A DNA stretch of 64,000 nt, taken from Bacillota bacterium. Its GTDB lineage: Bacteria; Bacillota; Clostridia; Christensenellales; Aristaeellaceae. A model generated the notes under the pieces. The model saw nothing but the letters and a program-made list of their open reading frames with translations, was not told where the DNA came from and did no database searches. Positions 51,568-59,987 of the stretch are shown here, piece after piece (the first letter of the stretch is position 1; each line of letters opens with the position of its first letter). The position numbers were made by a program, and so were the translations under genes. The stretch is from positions 1 through 64,000 of the forward strand of contig JAEZTL010000017.1 of NCBI GenBank assembly GCA_023421395.1, written 5' to 3'.

Positions 51568-53045
51568 AGGCGCACCTCCCTGTCCGGCTTTGGGGCTTGT
51601 GCGCGTTCGGCACGGCCGTCCAAAAAGGACGCGGCCTTCGACCACAGGCTCACCTTCCGGGGCAGCAGCACCGGCTGACTGCAGAACACGTAGAGGTCAA
51701 TCCGCCTGACGTAGAAGATCAGGCGGGTCAGCGCGACCAGGTACATCGCGACGCCCGCCGCCACCAGGCCGGTGCCGTAGAAGAGCGGCGGGCCATCGAG
51801 GGTTCGCGCCGTGACCAGAACGTTGATCAGAAAGAATGTCGCGTTGGCGCAAAGCGCGCCTTTTCGGTCGTTGAAATACAGCAGAATGAGCGCCAGGCTG
51901 TTTCCGATGGCATACGCGCTGTAGCCGATCACCATGACCTGAAACATGGCGATCATGTCCGCCGTGAAGCCGATTGTCTGCAGAAAATAGCGCATGACGA
52001 CGGCATAGGCGACCATCGCGATCATCTGAACCCGCGCGAGCTTCAGAATTTCCTGCCTCATCGTGGCGATCATGCCCTCCCGGGCGTCGATAATCTCCTT
52101 CAGCGTGCCGCCTGCGAGGATCGCATCGAAATAGCGGCGGTACTTCCGATAGAAATTGACCTCCACCGACACGACAAAACTGACATTGGCGGGAATCATC
52201 ACGAGGAATGCGTAGAACGCCGCCACGTCGTGCAGCGGGGCCTGCCGGAACGGGCCGCTCACCGTCTCACCCAGCGGGCCGAACCACATCAGAACCAGAT
52301 GCGCGAACGAGCCCGCGATGCCCAGGAAGCCGGTGGCGATCAGATCCGGAGCAACGCCGAACCATTCGACAAACCGGAACGCGCTGCCCGCGCCGGCGGG
52401 AAAGTATCGGAGCAGGACACCCGTATTTCCGACCAGCATCGCGCCGTAACCGGCCGCCAGCGCCGCCATCAGCGCGGTTTCGGGGTTGACCCCGGCGGAG
52501 ATCAGCGACGCCCCAAGAACCAGCGCCACCGCGATCCCCGCGGAGAATACCGCCAGGATGCGCCGGTAGTCCTTCACCGCGGTGATATACGCCATCTGCA
52601 GCCATATCGGAATCAGCTCCATGAACATCAGCCCGTTGAGCGCCCTAACGACGACCGGGATGTCCGGCGCCTTCGACAGCAGAAGCGCGTACGCCGCTCC
52701 GCCCGGCGCCATCAGAAGCACCGATGCCCCGATGAACGACGGAATCACCCGGTCGGCCGCGTCCCGGTAGAGCATGTCTGAGACATAGCGCGACAGAAAT
52801 GTTTGAAGTACGTTTGACAGCAGCATCGACAGCAGCATGGCGTAGACGATCATGGATACCAGCGTCTCCCGGGCGCGCTCGGTGGCGCCGGCGGATCTGG
52901 CCAGCGCCTGAATGCCGACGAGGAGCACCATCGCCAGAATCATTGTGCCGGAACTGACGACGCTCGCGTACGCATAGGCGCGAATCTTCCGGACGGCGCC
53001 GCGGCCCACGAAGAGTTTTTTCAGCTCAAAACCGATGCCCGCCAT
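51564..53045 (-). CDS. pelG: PelG-family exopolysaccharide transporter
   Basis: The 493-residue protein begins with the PelG signature MAGIGFELKKLF and has about twelve membrane segments; it is a MOP-superfamily transporter. In Pel systems PelG works with the PelF glycosyltransferase to move the growing Pel polymer across the cytoplasmic membrane. Its start lies 25 bases inside pelF, implying coupled translation. Confidence 0.93.
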   Translation of the reverse strand: MAGIGFELKKLFVGRGAVRKIRAYAYASVVSSGTMILAMVLLVGIQALARSAGATERARETLVSMIVYAMLLSMLLSNVLQTFLSRYVSDMLYRDAADRVIPSFIGASVLLMAPGGAAYALLLSKAPDIPVVVRALNGLMFMELIPIWLQMAYITAVKDYRRILAVFSAGIAVALVLGASLISAGVNPETALMAALAAGYGAMLVGNTGVLLRYFPAGAGSAFRFVEWFGVAPDLIATGFLGIAGSFAHLVLMWFGPLGETVSGPFRQAPLHDVAAFYAFLVMIPANVSFVVSVEVNFYRKYRRYFDAILAGGTLKEIIDAREGMIATMRQEILKLARVQMIAMVAYAVVMRYFLQTIGFTADMIAMFQVMVIGYSAYAIGNSLALILLYFNDRKGALCANATFFLINVLVTARTLDGPPLFYGTGLVAAGVAMYLVALTRLIFYVRRIDLYVFCSQPVLLPRKVSLWSKAASFLDGRAERAQAPKPDREVRL

Positions 53046-54469
53046 GCGTTTCTCCCCATCCCTTCGTACAGCACCCGCTGAAAGACCTCTTCATACCGCT
53101 CCAGCATGGTCGCCTGCCGGTAATGCGCGTACACGCGCCTGCGCCCGGCCTCGCCCATTCGCGCGCGAACCTTCTCATCCGCGCATAGGGTCAGCATCGC
53201 CCGGGCCAGCGCGCTCTGGTGCATCACCGGCACGCACAGCCCCGCAGGCCCGAAATCGTCCGCCGGCCCCATGAGCAGCTCCCGGCAGCTGCCCACGTCG
53301 GTGGTCACCGCGGGCCGTCCCGCGGCCAGCGCTTCCAGCACGGCCAGCGGCTGCCCCTCGGAGATGCTGGTCAGCAGGGTGAAGTCGATGCGCTCCAGAT
53401 AGCCGCGCACGTCCACGCGCCCGGTGAAGACGACGTTTTTCAGCTCCAGATCCTCCTGCAGCCGCCTGCATTCCGCGAAGTACTCCTCGTCCTCCTCCGT
53501 CGGCCCCATGATGTGAAGCCGCACGTCCTGCCGCTCCAGGCAGACCAGCTTGAAGGCGTAGAGCATGGTCTTGATGTCCTTGATGGGAACGATGCGCACC
53601 ACCGCGCCGATATCGATAAAGCCGTCGGGCGTCTTGGGCGGTATCCCGCTGAAGCGTTCGTAATCCACGCCGTTGGGGATGACCATGCACCTGGACGCCT
53701 CGCAGCCGATCTCCTGCTGGATCAGGCTGGCCCTTGAAAAAAGCGCGGTCACCCTCGAAGCGTAGCGGTACGCGCAGCGCGTGAACATGTAGAACATGTC
53801 GATCCACAGGTCCTTGAACTGTGGAAGCACCCAATTGGTGCGCAGGATCTCCTCTTCCCGCTCCCGGGTGTAGATGCCGTGCTCGGTCAGCACATAGGGT
53901 TTGCCCGTTCGGAGCGCGGCCATCGCCCCCAGCACCCCCGCATAACCCGCCGACACCGAATAGTAAAGGTCCGCCTGCGGGATTTCACTCCCCAGGACGT
54001 AAAGGAGCGGGAGGAACATCGACCGGACGGTCCAGAAATAGTCGATGAAGCTCACGTCCGGATGGTCGGCAAGGCAGATTTCCTCCAGCAGCCTCAAAAA
54101 TTCGTGATCCATCAGGAATTCCACGTTCCGCCTCGGGTTTTTGCAAAAGAGGCCAAACACCTCGGGCCAGTCCGGGTCCTCGCTTTGCAACAGTCTGCGC
54201 ACGGCCTCTTTCTGCGGCCGGGTCATCCTGGGCGCTCTGAGGACCGGGCGCAGCCGCTTTCCCTGCACGGAGTCGAGGTAAACGTCCACCACACGGTCGA
54301 CATTGGGCGGAAGTTCATAGGCGTAGCGGCCCTTTTGCTTTTCCTGCGCGCCGATCGTCCAGATGGTAAACGTGTGCTGAGGCAGCCCCTTGATCAGGCT
54401 CTGGAGCCAGGAGGATACGCCTCCCGCCACAAACGGATAGCTTCCTTCGCAGATGGCGCAGATTTTCAT
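53021..54469 (-). CDS. pelF: PelF-family glycosyltransferase
   Basis: The 482-residue GT4 protein has the PelF start CAICEGSYPFVAGGVSSWLQ, LTEHGIYTREREEEI, VIPNGVDYERFSG and the E-x7-E motif SEGQPLAVLEALAAG. PelF uses UDP-N-acetylhexosamine to build the Pel polymer in the cytosol. Its ATG overlaps the upstream deacetylase stop. The length is close to known PelF proteins. Confidence 0.95.
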   Translation of the reverse strand: MKICAICEGSYPFVAGGVSSWLQSLIKGLPQHTFTIWTIGAQEKQKGRYAYELPPNVDRVVDVYLDSVQGKRLRPVLRAPRMTRPQKEAVRRLLQSEDPDWPEVFGLFCKNPRRNVEFLMDHEFLRLLEEICLADHPDVSFIDYFWTVRSMFLPLLYVLGSEIPQADLYYSVSAGYAGVLGAMAALRTGKPYVLTEHGIYTREREEEILRTNWVLPQFKDLWIDMFYMFTRCAYRYASRVTALFSRASLIQQEIGCEASRCMVIPNGVDYERFSGIPPKTPDGFIDIGAVVRIVPIKDIKTMLYAFKLVCLERQDVRLHIMGPTEEDEEYFAECRRLQEDLELKNVVFTGRVDVRGYLERIDFTLLTSISEGQPLAVLEALAAGRPAVTTDVGSCRELLMGPADDFGPAGLCVPVMHQSALARAMLTLCADEKVRARMGEAGRRRVYAHYRQATMLERYEEVFQRVLYEGMGRNAWRASVLS

Positions 54470-56295
54470 TGCTCCACCTCCCAGCGGATGATGACCTCGG
54501 GCCCGTCCGCGCGAACCCAGTAAAACCCCTCCGAGATCTCAAAGCACGCGCCGTTCACGACCTGCCGGACCTTCCGTTCCGCTTTGAGCGCCAGCCACGC
54601 CTCGCCGTAAAACGGCGAAAGCTCCACCTGAAGCCCGTCCGGCGTTTCGCTTCTCAACACCTCAAGGCGGCCGTAGCGCTGAACCGCCGCCGCGCCTTCC
54701 GACGCGGTCGACCATTTGAGCGGAGGGTATGACGTCGCAATGTCATTCATGAGATCGGAGAACGCGGCGTACATCTGATCCCAGGTCAGGCTTCCGTTCC
54801 GCTTGGGATCCAGCACATCGTCTGGGTGAATGAAATGAGAAACGACGCCGTGCAGCAGCAGCTCCTGAGCCAGAACGTAACGGCCGTACTGGTTGGGGGC
54901 GAAACCCGCGGTGATCCGGGGCACCGAAATCGAGCCGTCCTCCTCTTCCCGGAACTCCTGAATCAGCGCGTTCACGCCTTCTTCCTTGAGGTACAGCCCC
55001 GATATGGTGCGCACCTGCCCCACCGTCTCCAGCAGCACCTCTTTCCCGGTATCGCTCAGGTAATTGGAGGGCGGCACGTACGTCCTGAACTCCGCCCCGG
55101 TCAGAAACGCGGAGCCGTACCGGTACAGTTCCCGGAGGCTGTCGGCCATCTGCCGCCCGGAAGGCCAGGTGATGTAGCGTTCGCCGCCGTACGTAAACCC
55201 GTCCGGGCAAAGGGGGATGTGGTTATAGCCGTGCAGACCGATCTCGCATCCCGATTGCAGAAGTTCCGAGGCGTAGTACCGGATCAGAGAATCATCCTCC
55301 CCTTCGGGCTCAAAGGGGCCGGAAATCTGCCTGTTGTACGTTTCGACCAAAACCCCCGTGTAACGCAGGCCATTTTCGAGCGCCAGCTTTTTCACTTCCG
55401 GCCACCAATGGTTGCGGTAAAAGCCCTGGATGTCGTAGCCAAACTCCTGGAGCAGCGCCTCGTTCGCACCCTCGGGCTGAGGGGCGGGAAAATCGTCAAT
55501 AAAGACCATCCCGGCGTTGATGATCGGATAGACGATCTCATCCGCCAGCGCGAAGAGCACGGCCGTCGCCTGGCCACGTCCGTCTTTATTCTGAACGAGC
55601 GTGTTGTTGTTGACGACGATGCGGCCCCGGCCCATATCCCGCGACCACAAAAGCGGGATCGCGTGTTCGCTCCCGGTTTTCATGTGAACGTCGCAATCGT
55701 CCTCCAGTCTCACGGCCAGCGCGAAATCGTTCAAAAAGCCTCCGCAGGTATAAATCTGCTGATCGCCCCACATCGGAAGGAGTCCCGACGTATACCGTAA
55801 ACTGGTGAATTCCACATATCCCCCGGCATATTCCGTAATTCCCAGCTTATGGCTCAGCATATAAAAGGCGTTGTTGTCTTGCGGCGCCATCATCAGCGCC
55901 AGCCGCCCGCCCTCCTCCACCCACTGGATCAACTGGGGCGCAATGGTCTGAAGCGCCGAAAGGTCCTGGCTGCAGATCAGAAGCGCGCGGACGCCCGTAA
56001 GGCCGATCGGCGAATCCTGGCTCATCTCCTGCCGGCGCCATGGGATGCGCATAAAATTCAGCACGTCTGCCGTCACGTTGAAGCATTCGAGCGCCGTGTC
56101 GCTCTTCGAACTGACGGCCACGACCACATCGGCGCCTTCGCGCCGAAGCACCGGCACGGGAGACGTTGCCAGGTAATCCAGCATGGTTGCCCGGGCCTCA
56201 AGCGGCAGGCCCCTTTGAACCAGCAGCACGGCGGTCAGCATCAGGAGCATCACCACCAGGGGAAGCGCCGCCAGCGACCATGATTTGTGCCTCAT
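54466..56295 (-). CDS. PelA-like polysaccharide deacetylase (DUF2194)
   Basis: The 609-residue protein has an N-terminal membrane anchor (about residues 8-27), an alpha/beta domain (55-260) that may bind ligand, and a deacetylase-type domain with FIDDFP (Asp267-Asp268) and HGYNH (His355, His359), which fit the metal triad of Pel deacetylases. It is probably outward facing and removes acetyl groups from the polymer. There is no glycoside hydrolase domain like that of Pseudomonas PelA. ATG 56295 overlaps the PelE-like stop; about 90 upstream codons in the same frame belong to the previous gene's shadow. Confidence 0.87.
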   Translation of the reverse strand: MRHKSWSLAALPLVVMLLMLTAVLLVQRGLPLEARATMLDYLATSPVPVLRREGADVVVAVSSKSDTALECFNVTADVLNFMRIPWRRQEMSQDSPIGLTGVRALLICSQDLSALQTIAPQLIQWVEEGGRLALMMAPQDNNAFYMLSHKLGITEYAGGYVEFTSLRYTSGLLPMWGDQQIYTCGGFLNDFALAVRLEDDCDVHMKTGSEHAIPLLWSRDMGRGRIVVNNNTLVQNKDGRGQATAVLFALADEIVYPIINAGMVFIDDFPAPQPEGANEALLQEFGYDIQGFYRNHWWPEVKKLALENGLRYTGVLVETYNRQISGPFEPEGEDDSLIRYYASELLQSGCEIGLHGYNHIPLCPDGFTYGGERYITWPSGRQMADSLRELYRYGSAFLTGAEFRTYVPPSNYLSDTGKEVLLETVGQVRTISGLYLKEEGVNALIQEFREEEDGSISVPRITAGFAPNQYGRYVLAQELLLHGVVSHFIHPDDVLDPKRNGSLTWDQMYAAFSDLMNDIATSYPPLKWSTASEGAAAVQRYGRLEVLRSETPDGLQVELSPFYGEAWLALKAERKVRQVVNGACFEISEGFYWVRADGPEVIIRWEVEQ

Positions 56296-57176
56296 GCGGA
56301 CCTCTTCATCCAGTATTTCAGTTTTTCTTTTCCGTCCCGGGTCCAATCGACCGGGGCATTGAGCGCGCGTTCCATCAAGGTTTTCATGCCGTTCCGGTCG
56401 TGAGACTGCACGTACACCCGCATCATTTCCAGCCAGGACCGCTCGTCGTTCGGCCAGCGGCGGTACATCCGGTGGGCCGTATCGCGGGCCCGCTGTACCT
56501 GGGCCAGCGCCAGATGATTCTGAACGGCCATGCTGAACCGCTCCGGGCTCGCCTGTCTGGCGAGGCATTGGTTCAGCGCCGACGCGAGCTGAAGCCGCTC
56601 CCGCCTGAGCAGCGGTCCTTCCAACAGACCGCTCGCGCAGTATTCATCCTCCAGCGCCAGATAGGCCGACCATAGGTTTTCGTCCGCCGGGTCCCGCTGA
56701 AGCCTCGCGCGGTACTGCTGAAGCTCCCTCTGCATGTCCTGCTGGATCTTCATCAGCGTCGCGGTTGCGTAGTGCGCGGTCTCGGGGTCCTCGTCAAAAC
56801 GCGCGGCCATGAGCACGTCCAGGTGTTTTCTCGGGTTGGACTTGAGCATAGTCAGCAGCATCCCCCGCCGGTGCCTGGGATCGTTGATGAACCGGGCCTC
56901 CTCCATCGGGATGGTCTGCGGCGGCTGGCCGGCTGCGGAGGCGGCGCTCCGGCACACCCCCTCGCCTCGGCGGAACCGCAGGGCATCGGGCGCCGGGCGG
57001 CGCTCCGCGCGCGCGAGCATCCAGAGGGCGACCGGCCCGAACCCCGGCAGCAGCAGCATCGCCAGAATGGACGAGACCACCGGACGCCGCCCTCCCGCGC
57101 GGACATAGGTCACGACGGCGGCCGTCATGATCAGGTGGGCCGCGACCGCAACTCCTCCCCAATATCCTTCAGGCAT
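56292..57176 (-). CDS. pelE: PelE-like membrane/TPR protein
   Basis: The 294-residue protein has two N-terminal membrane segments (about residues 8-27 and 34-55) and a helical C-terminal part with TPR-like repeats (RARLQRDPADENLWSAYLALE, RWPNDERSWLEMMRVYVQSHD in pieces). This layout and its place between pelD and the deacetylase gene match PelE, a scaffold between PelD and PelF/G. Sequence identity in PelE is low, so the call leans on synteny. Start overlaps pelD by 8 bases. Confidence 0.75.
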   Translation of the reverse strand: MPEGYWGGVAVAAHLIMTAAVVTYVRAGGRRPVVSSILAMLLLPGFGPVALWMLARAERRPAPDALRFRRGEGVCRSAASAAGQPPQTIPMEEARFINDPRHRRGMLLTMLKSNPRKHLDVLMAARFDEDPETAHYATATLMKIQQDMQRELQQYRARLQRDPADENLWSAYLALEDEYCASGLLEGPLLRRERLQLASALNQCLARQASPERFSMAVQNHLALAQVQRARDTAHRMYRRWPNDERSWLEMMRVYVQSHDRNGMKTLMERALNAPVDWTRDGKEKLKYWMKRSA

Positions 57177-59295
57177 AGGAAGCCTCCTGTGTCAGCATTT
57201 CAAGCAGGATTCCCTGCGATTTCAAGCGTTTCAGAATCCGCGCCATGTCCTCCACCTCCGCCTGCGGAAAAATGGCGCACAGGGCGCCGTCCGGCAGGTA
57301 ACCGACGTGATCCGTGGATCGGATTGCGCGGCTCAGCCGGCGCTCATATTCCCCGGGGCTTCGCACATCGCCGTCCTGAAGGCGCGCCAGGAGAAAGCCG
57401 CCCATCCGAAGCCTGCGCATGTCCTGAAATACGCCCAGAACCGCGCGAAAGGCCTGCTCGGACAAGATGGGTGAGCTTTCCATATCCTTTTCGGCGGACA
57501 GGATGGAATACCGGGTCGTTCTGACCAGCGCGGCCTGCACCAGCCCCGCGACCTCCGTCAGAAGATTGGTGTAATACAGCGTCTGCTTGTCGAAAGGCGC
57601 CTCCCACAGGAAGATCGCCGCGAGCGGATCCTGTTCGTCCCCGATTGGGGCCGCGATGGCGGGATATCCCGGCTCGAGGTCCGTGTTGACGAACAGCCGG
57701 TTCTGATCCAGGCTCTCCCGGAGTTGCGGCATCTCGCGCAGGTCCAGCGACCGCGGCAGCCGCCTTCCGGCATCGGAATGCGCGACCAGCCGCGCGAAGG
57801 GCAGCCTGCCCTTTCGCGCGTACACGGCCACCGTCCGGTTCTGCATGGCGACCTCCACCATTTCGCAGGCCGACAGAAAAACCTGTTCGGTCTGCATGGT
57901 GTCAAGCTCCCGGGTAATTCGGTAGATGCGCCCATAATTGTCCCGGTATCGCATCACCTGATCCTGAAGCCTGTCCCTGTCCTCGCGGATTTGGTCGAAC
58001 ATCGCCTGAAGCCGCGCCTTCTCCGCGTCCTTCTCCGCCCTTTCCTGCGCCAGGTCCTCCAGATGGTCCAGCTGTCTGTCATGCCAGCCGCCAAAAATCG
58101 CGCCGGCCAGCAGATACCCGGCCGGAAGAAGCCAGTTGTCCATGTTGAACAGCAGCAGATACAGGTCGTTTCCGGCGCCCGTCCATTCCGCAACGTAGAC
58201 GGCGTAGGCGATGATGGCGGACAGAACGCCCATGACGCTCCCATGGGATGCAGCCGTGACGATCACATAGATAAGCCCGAAGTCCACGAAGCGCAGGGAG
58301 GCGTTTGTCTGCGCGGCGTGTTTCAGCGCCCAGACGGCGGCGCCCAGAACCGCCGTTTCCACCCACGGCAGCGCGCCGCCGATGGACTGCCGAATGCGTT
58401 TTATATGCTTGGACGATCTTTGGGGGCGGAGCGGTAAAACGGGTTTTCGGAGCAATTCGCCGATCTCCTGCGAAAAATCGTGCCGGGGAACCCACTCAAG
58501 CTGACGCGCCCGACCGATTTCCAGCGTGAGATGAACGGAGTCATGCGTAAAAGTCACCTTCAGATCGGGCATATGGGTTTTGAAATACACCAGCACTTCC
58601 CGGTAACGGTGACTTCCACCGTAGGCGAGGTGAATGACGCCCGTCGCGCGCGCTTCCAACGCCTGGCACAGAAACCGCGCCAGGTCGTCGGAATGTAGGA
58701 AATCGCACCGGGTTGAAGGCTTTCCCCTAAGCCTCAACGGCTCTTTTCGCTGGGACGCGCATGCGGCGCGGGAGAAGAAGCTCTCGGGATCGTCCTCCGA
58801 ATAGAGGCTGGTGACCCTCAAAACCAGCGTCCTGATGCGTTCGTCGCCGTCGCAGCCGTTCAGGCATTTTTCCGCCGTTTTGATCAGAATTCCGGTCGGC
58901 GTGTCGGGCAGGGGCTCCTCATCCTCGAGGCCGGTCTGCCTTTTCCCGAATACACGCCGGTCTGTGACCAGCACAAAATGCTCCACGCCGTTCTGCGCGG
59001 CGGCCCTAAGCATCAAAGACAGATCGTCCAACAGCGCGCCCAGCGCTTTCGCGTCCTCCGCTTCATCGCACCGGTAGGCAAAAAAGAACACGACCGCCTG
59101 AAAGCGCGCCGATTTCATAAGCGCTTTGGGGTCCGCGTATTCCGGTGATTTGCGGGAGCCGCCGTCGCCGGATCCCGGCGAGGCTGACGATGCCCGATGA
59201 TGCTCCATGGTCGACACATGATGCCCGTCTTTTGTGAGGCGCGAACTCATCTCTTTCGCAAAAGCGGGGAGCATGCCAGTCAGCAATACTTTCAC
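57169..59295 (-). CDS. pelD: PelD-like c-di-GMP receptor with N-terminal SDR-like domain
   Basis: The 708-residue protein has four parts: an SDR/epimerase-like domain (1-285), four membrane segments (311-400), a coiled coil (407-460), a GAF domain (465-600) and a degenerate GGDEF domain (610-708). The GGDEF motif is replaced (LPDGAL), but Arg659-x2-Asp662 just before it keeps the inhibitory-site pattern that binds c-di-GMP in Pseudomonas PelD. In the SDR part the nucleotide loop (TGMLPAFAK) and catalytic Tyr (TGILIK) are lost, suggesting a non-catalytic fold. GTG 59295 is chosen for its GGGAG spacing. It probably switches Pel synthesis on at high c-di-GMP. Confidence 0.88.
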   Translation of the reverse strand: MKVLLTGMLPAFAKEMSSRLTKDGHHVSTMEHHRASSASPGSGDGGSRKSPEYADPKALMKSARFQAVVFFFAYRCDEAEDAKALGALLDDLSLMLRAAAQNGVEHFVLVTDRRVFGKRQTGLEDEEPLPDTPTGILIKTAEKCLNGCDGDERIRTLVLRVTSLYSEDDPESFFSRAACASQRKEPLRLRGKPSTRCDFLHSDDLARFLCQALEARATGVIHLAYGGSHRYREVLVYFKTHMPDLKVTFTHDSVHLTLEIGRARQLEWVPRHDFSQEIGELLRKPVLPLRPQRSSKHIKRIRQSIGGALPWVETAVLGAAVWALKHAAQTNASLRFVDFGLIYVIVTAASHGSVMGVLSAIIAYAVYVAEWTGAGNDLYLLLFNMDNWLLPAGYLLAGAIFGGWHDRQLDHLEDLAQERAEKDAEKARLQAMFDQIREDRDRLQDQVMRYRDNYGRIYRITRELDTMQTEQVFLSACEMVEVAMQNRTVAVYARKGRLPFARLVAHSDAGRRLPRSLDLREMPQLRESLDQNRLFVNTDLEPGYPAIAAPIGDEQDPLAAIFLWEAPFDKQTLYYTNLLTEVAGLVQAALVRTTRYSILSAEKDMESSPILSEQAFRAVLGVFQDMRRLRMGGFLLARLQDGDVRSPGEYERRLSRAIRSTDHVGYLPDGALCAIFPQAEVEDMARILKRLKSQGILLEMLTQEASYA

Positions 59296-59706
59296 CGTTC
59301 CAACTCCCAATTGCTGTTGTAGCAAACAAAAAGACCTGTTTGCCCGACCAATCCTTCCGCCGTCAGCGGGAAACGGAGCCACTATAGAAGGTTATTACCA
59401 ACCACTGAAGAATATTACTGTGTTGGGTACATTTATTTGCGGAGAACCCCCACGCAAAATTCCAACGCGTCCAAAGCGCCGAAGCCCCTCGACGCACGGA
59501 AAGAAGCCGGAGCGAGGGCTCCCTTCGGGATGGCCTTCGGCGTGAAACGCAGCGTTCTTTTGAGCGGAAGGCAAGGCGGCGGCGCATGATTTCGATCTGA
59601 ATCACGCGGTGGCGAAGCGGCTGGGTTCTCCGGAGAGAAGCCAACTTTCCCGCGCGTAAAAGCCGGGCGAACGGCGCATCAACGCTTGGAATCAGGATAA
59701 GGCATG
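59296..59706. other. pel upstream region with repeat copy C
   Basis: About 410 bases. Minus strand TTCAGT/TATAGT with 17 bases between them near 59377-59414 could be the pel promoter, but the -35 match is poor. GGTTATTACCAACC (59388-59401) has a GGTT/AACC palindrome in the spacer. Repeat copy C occupies most of the remainder. Confidence 0.4.
59510..59660 (+). repeat. Dispersed intergenic repeat, copy C (diverged)
   Basis: Shares with copies A and B, in the same order, CCCTTCGGGAT, CCTTCGGCGTGAAA.GCAGCG, a GATT...GAATCAC block, GCGAAGCG and a GAGAAGCCAAC arm, but with many substitutions and no clear outer ends. An imperfect hairpin GGTTCTCCGGAGAGAAGCC is retained. Confidence 0.6.
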
Positions 59707-59736
59707 AAAAAAGCATCCCTCTCAAAAGAGCGATGC
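59707..59736 (-). terminator. Terminator downstream of the two-component genes
   Basis: On the minus strand a 10-bp stem with one mismatch (arms 59713-59722 and 59727-59736, CAAA loop) is followed by six Ts. It lies about 250 bases past the kinase stop; the bases between hold nothing recognisable. Confidence 0.75.
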
Positions 59737-59987
59737 GTCAATTGGGCGGTCCGATGACCGGTGCCGCGGGCGCGCCGAATCCCACCCATTCGGTGGAAAA
59801 GGCCCGGCGGATGGAGGCGGCGCACGGATCGGCCGCCGGAAACGACGCGGGGCAGCGCCGCCGGATTGCGGGATGGCGGGAATCGCGCGAAATCCGCCGC
59901 CCGTTTGGATACATTCGCCGGAAATTTTCGATCGCTTCCGGGAATATCCGCCCCGTCTGATCGCCGGGCCCTCCCGGCCGGGTTCTT

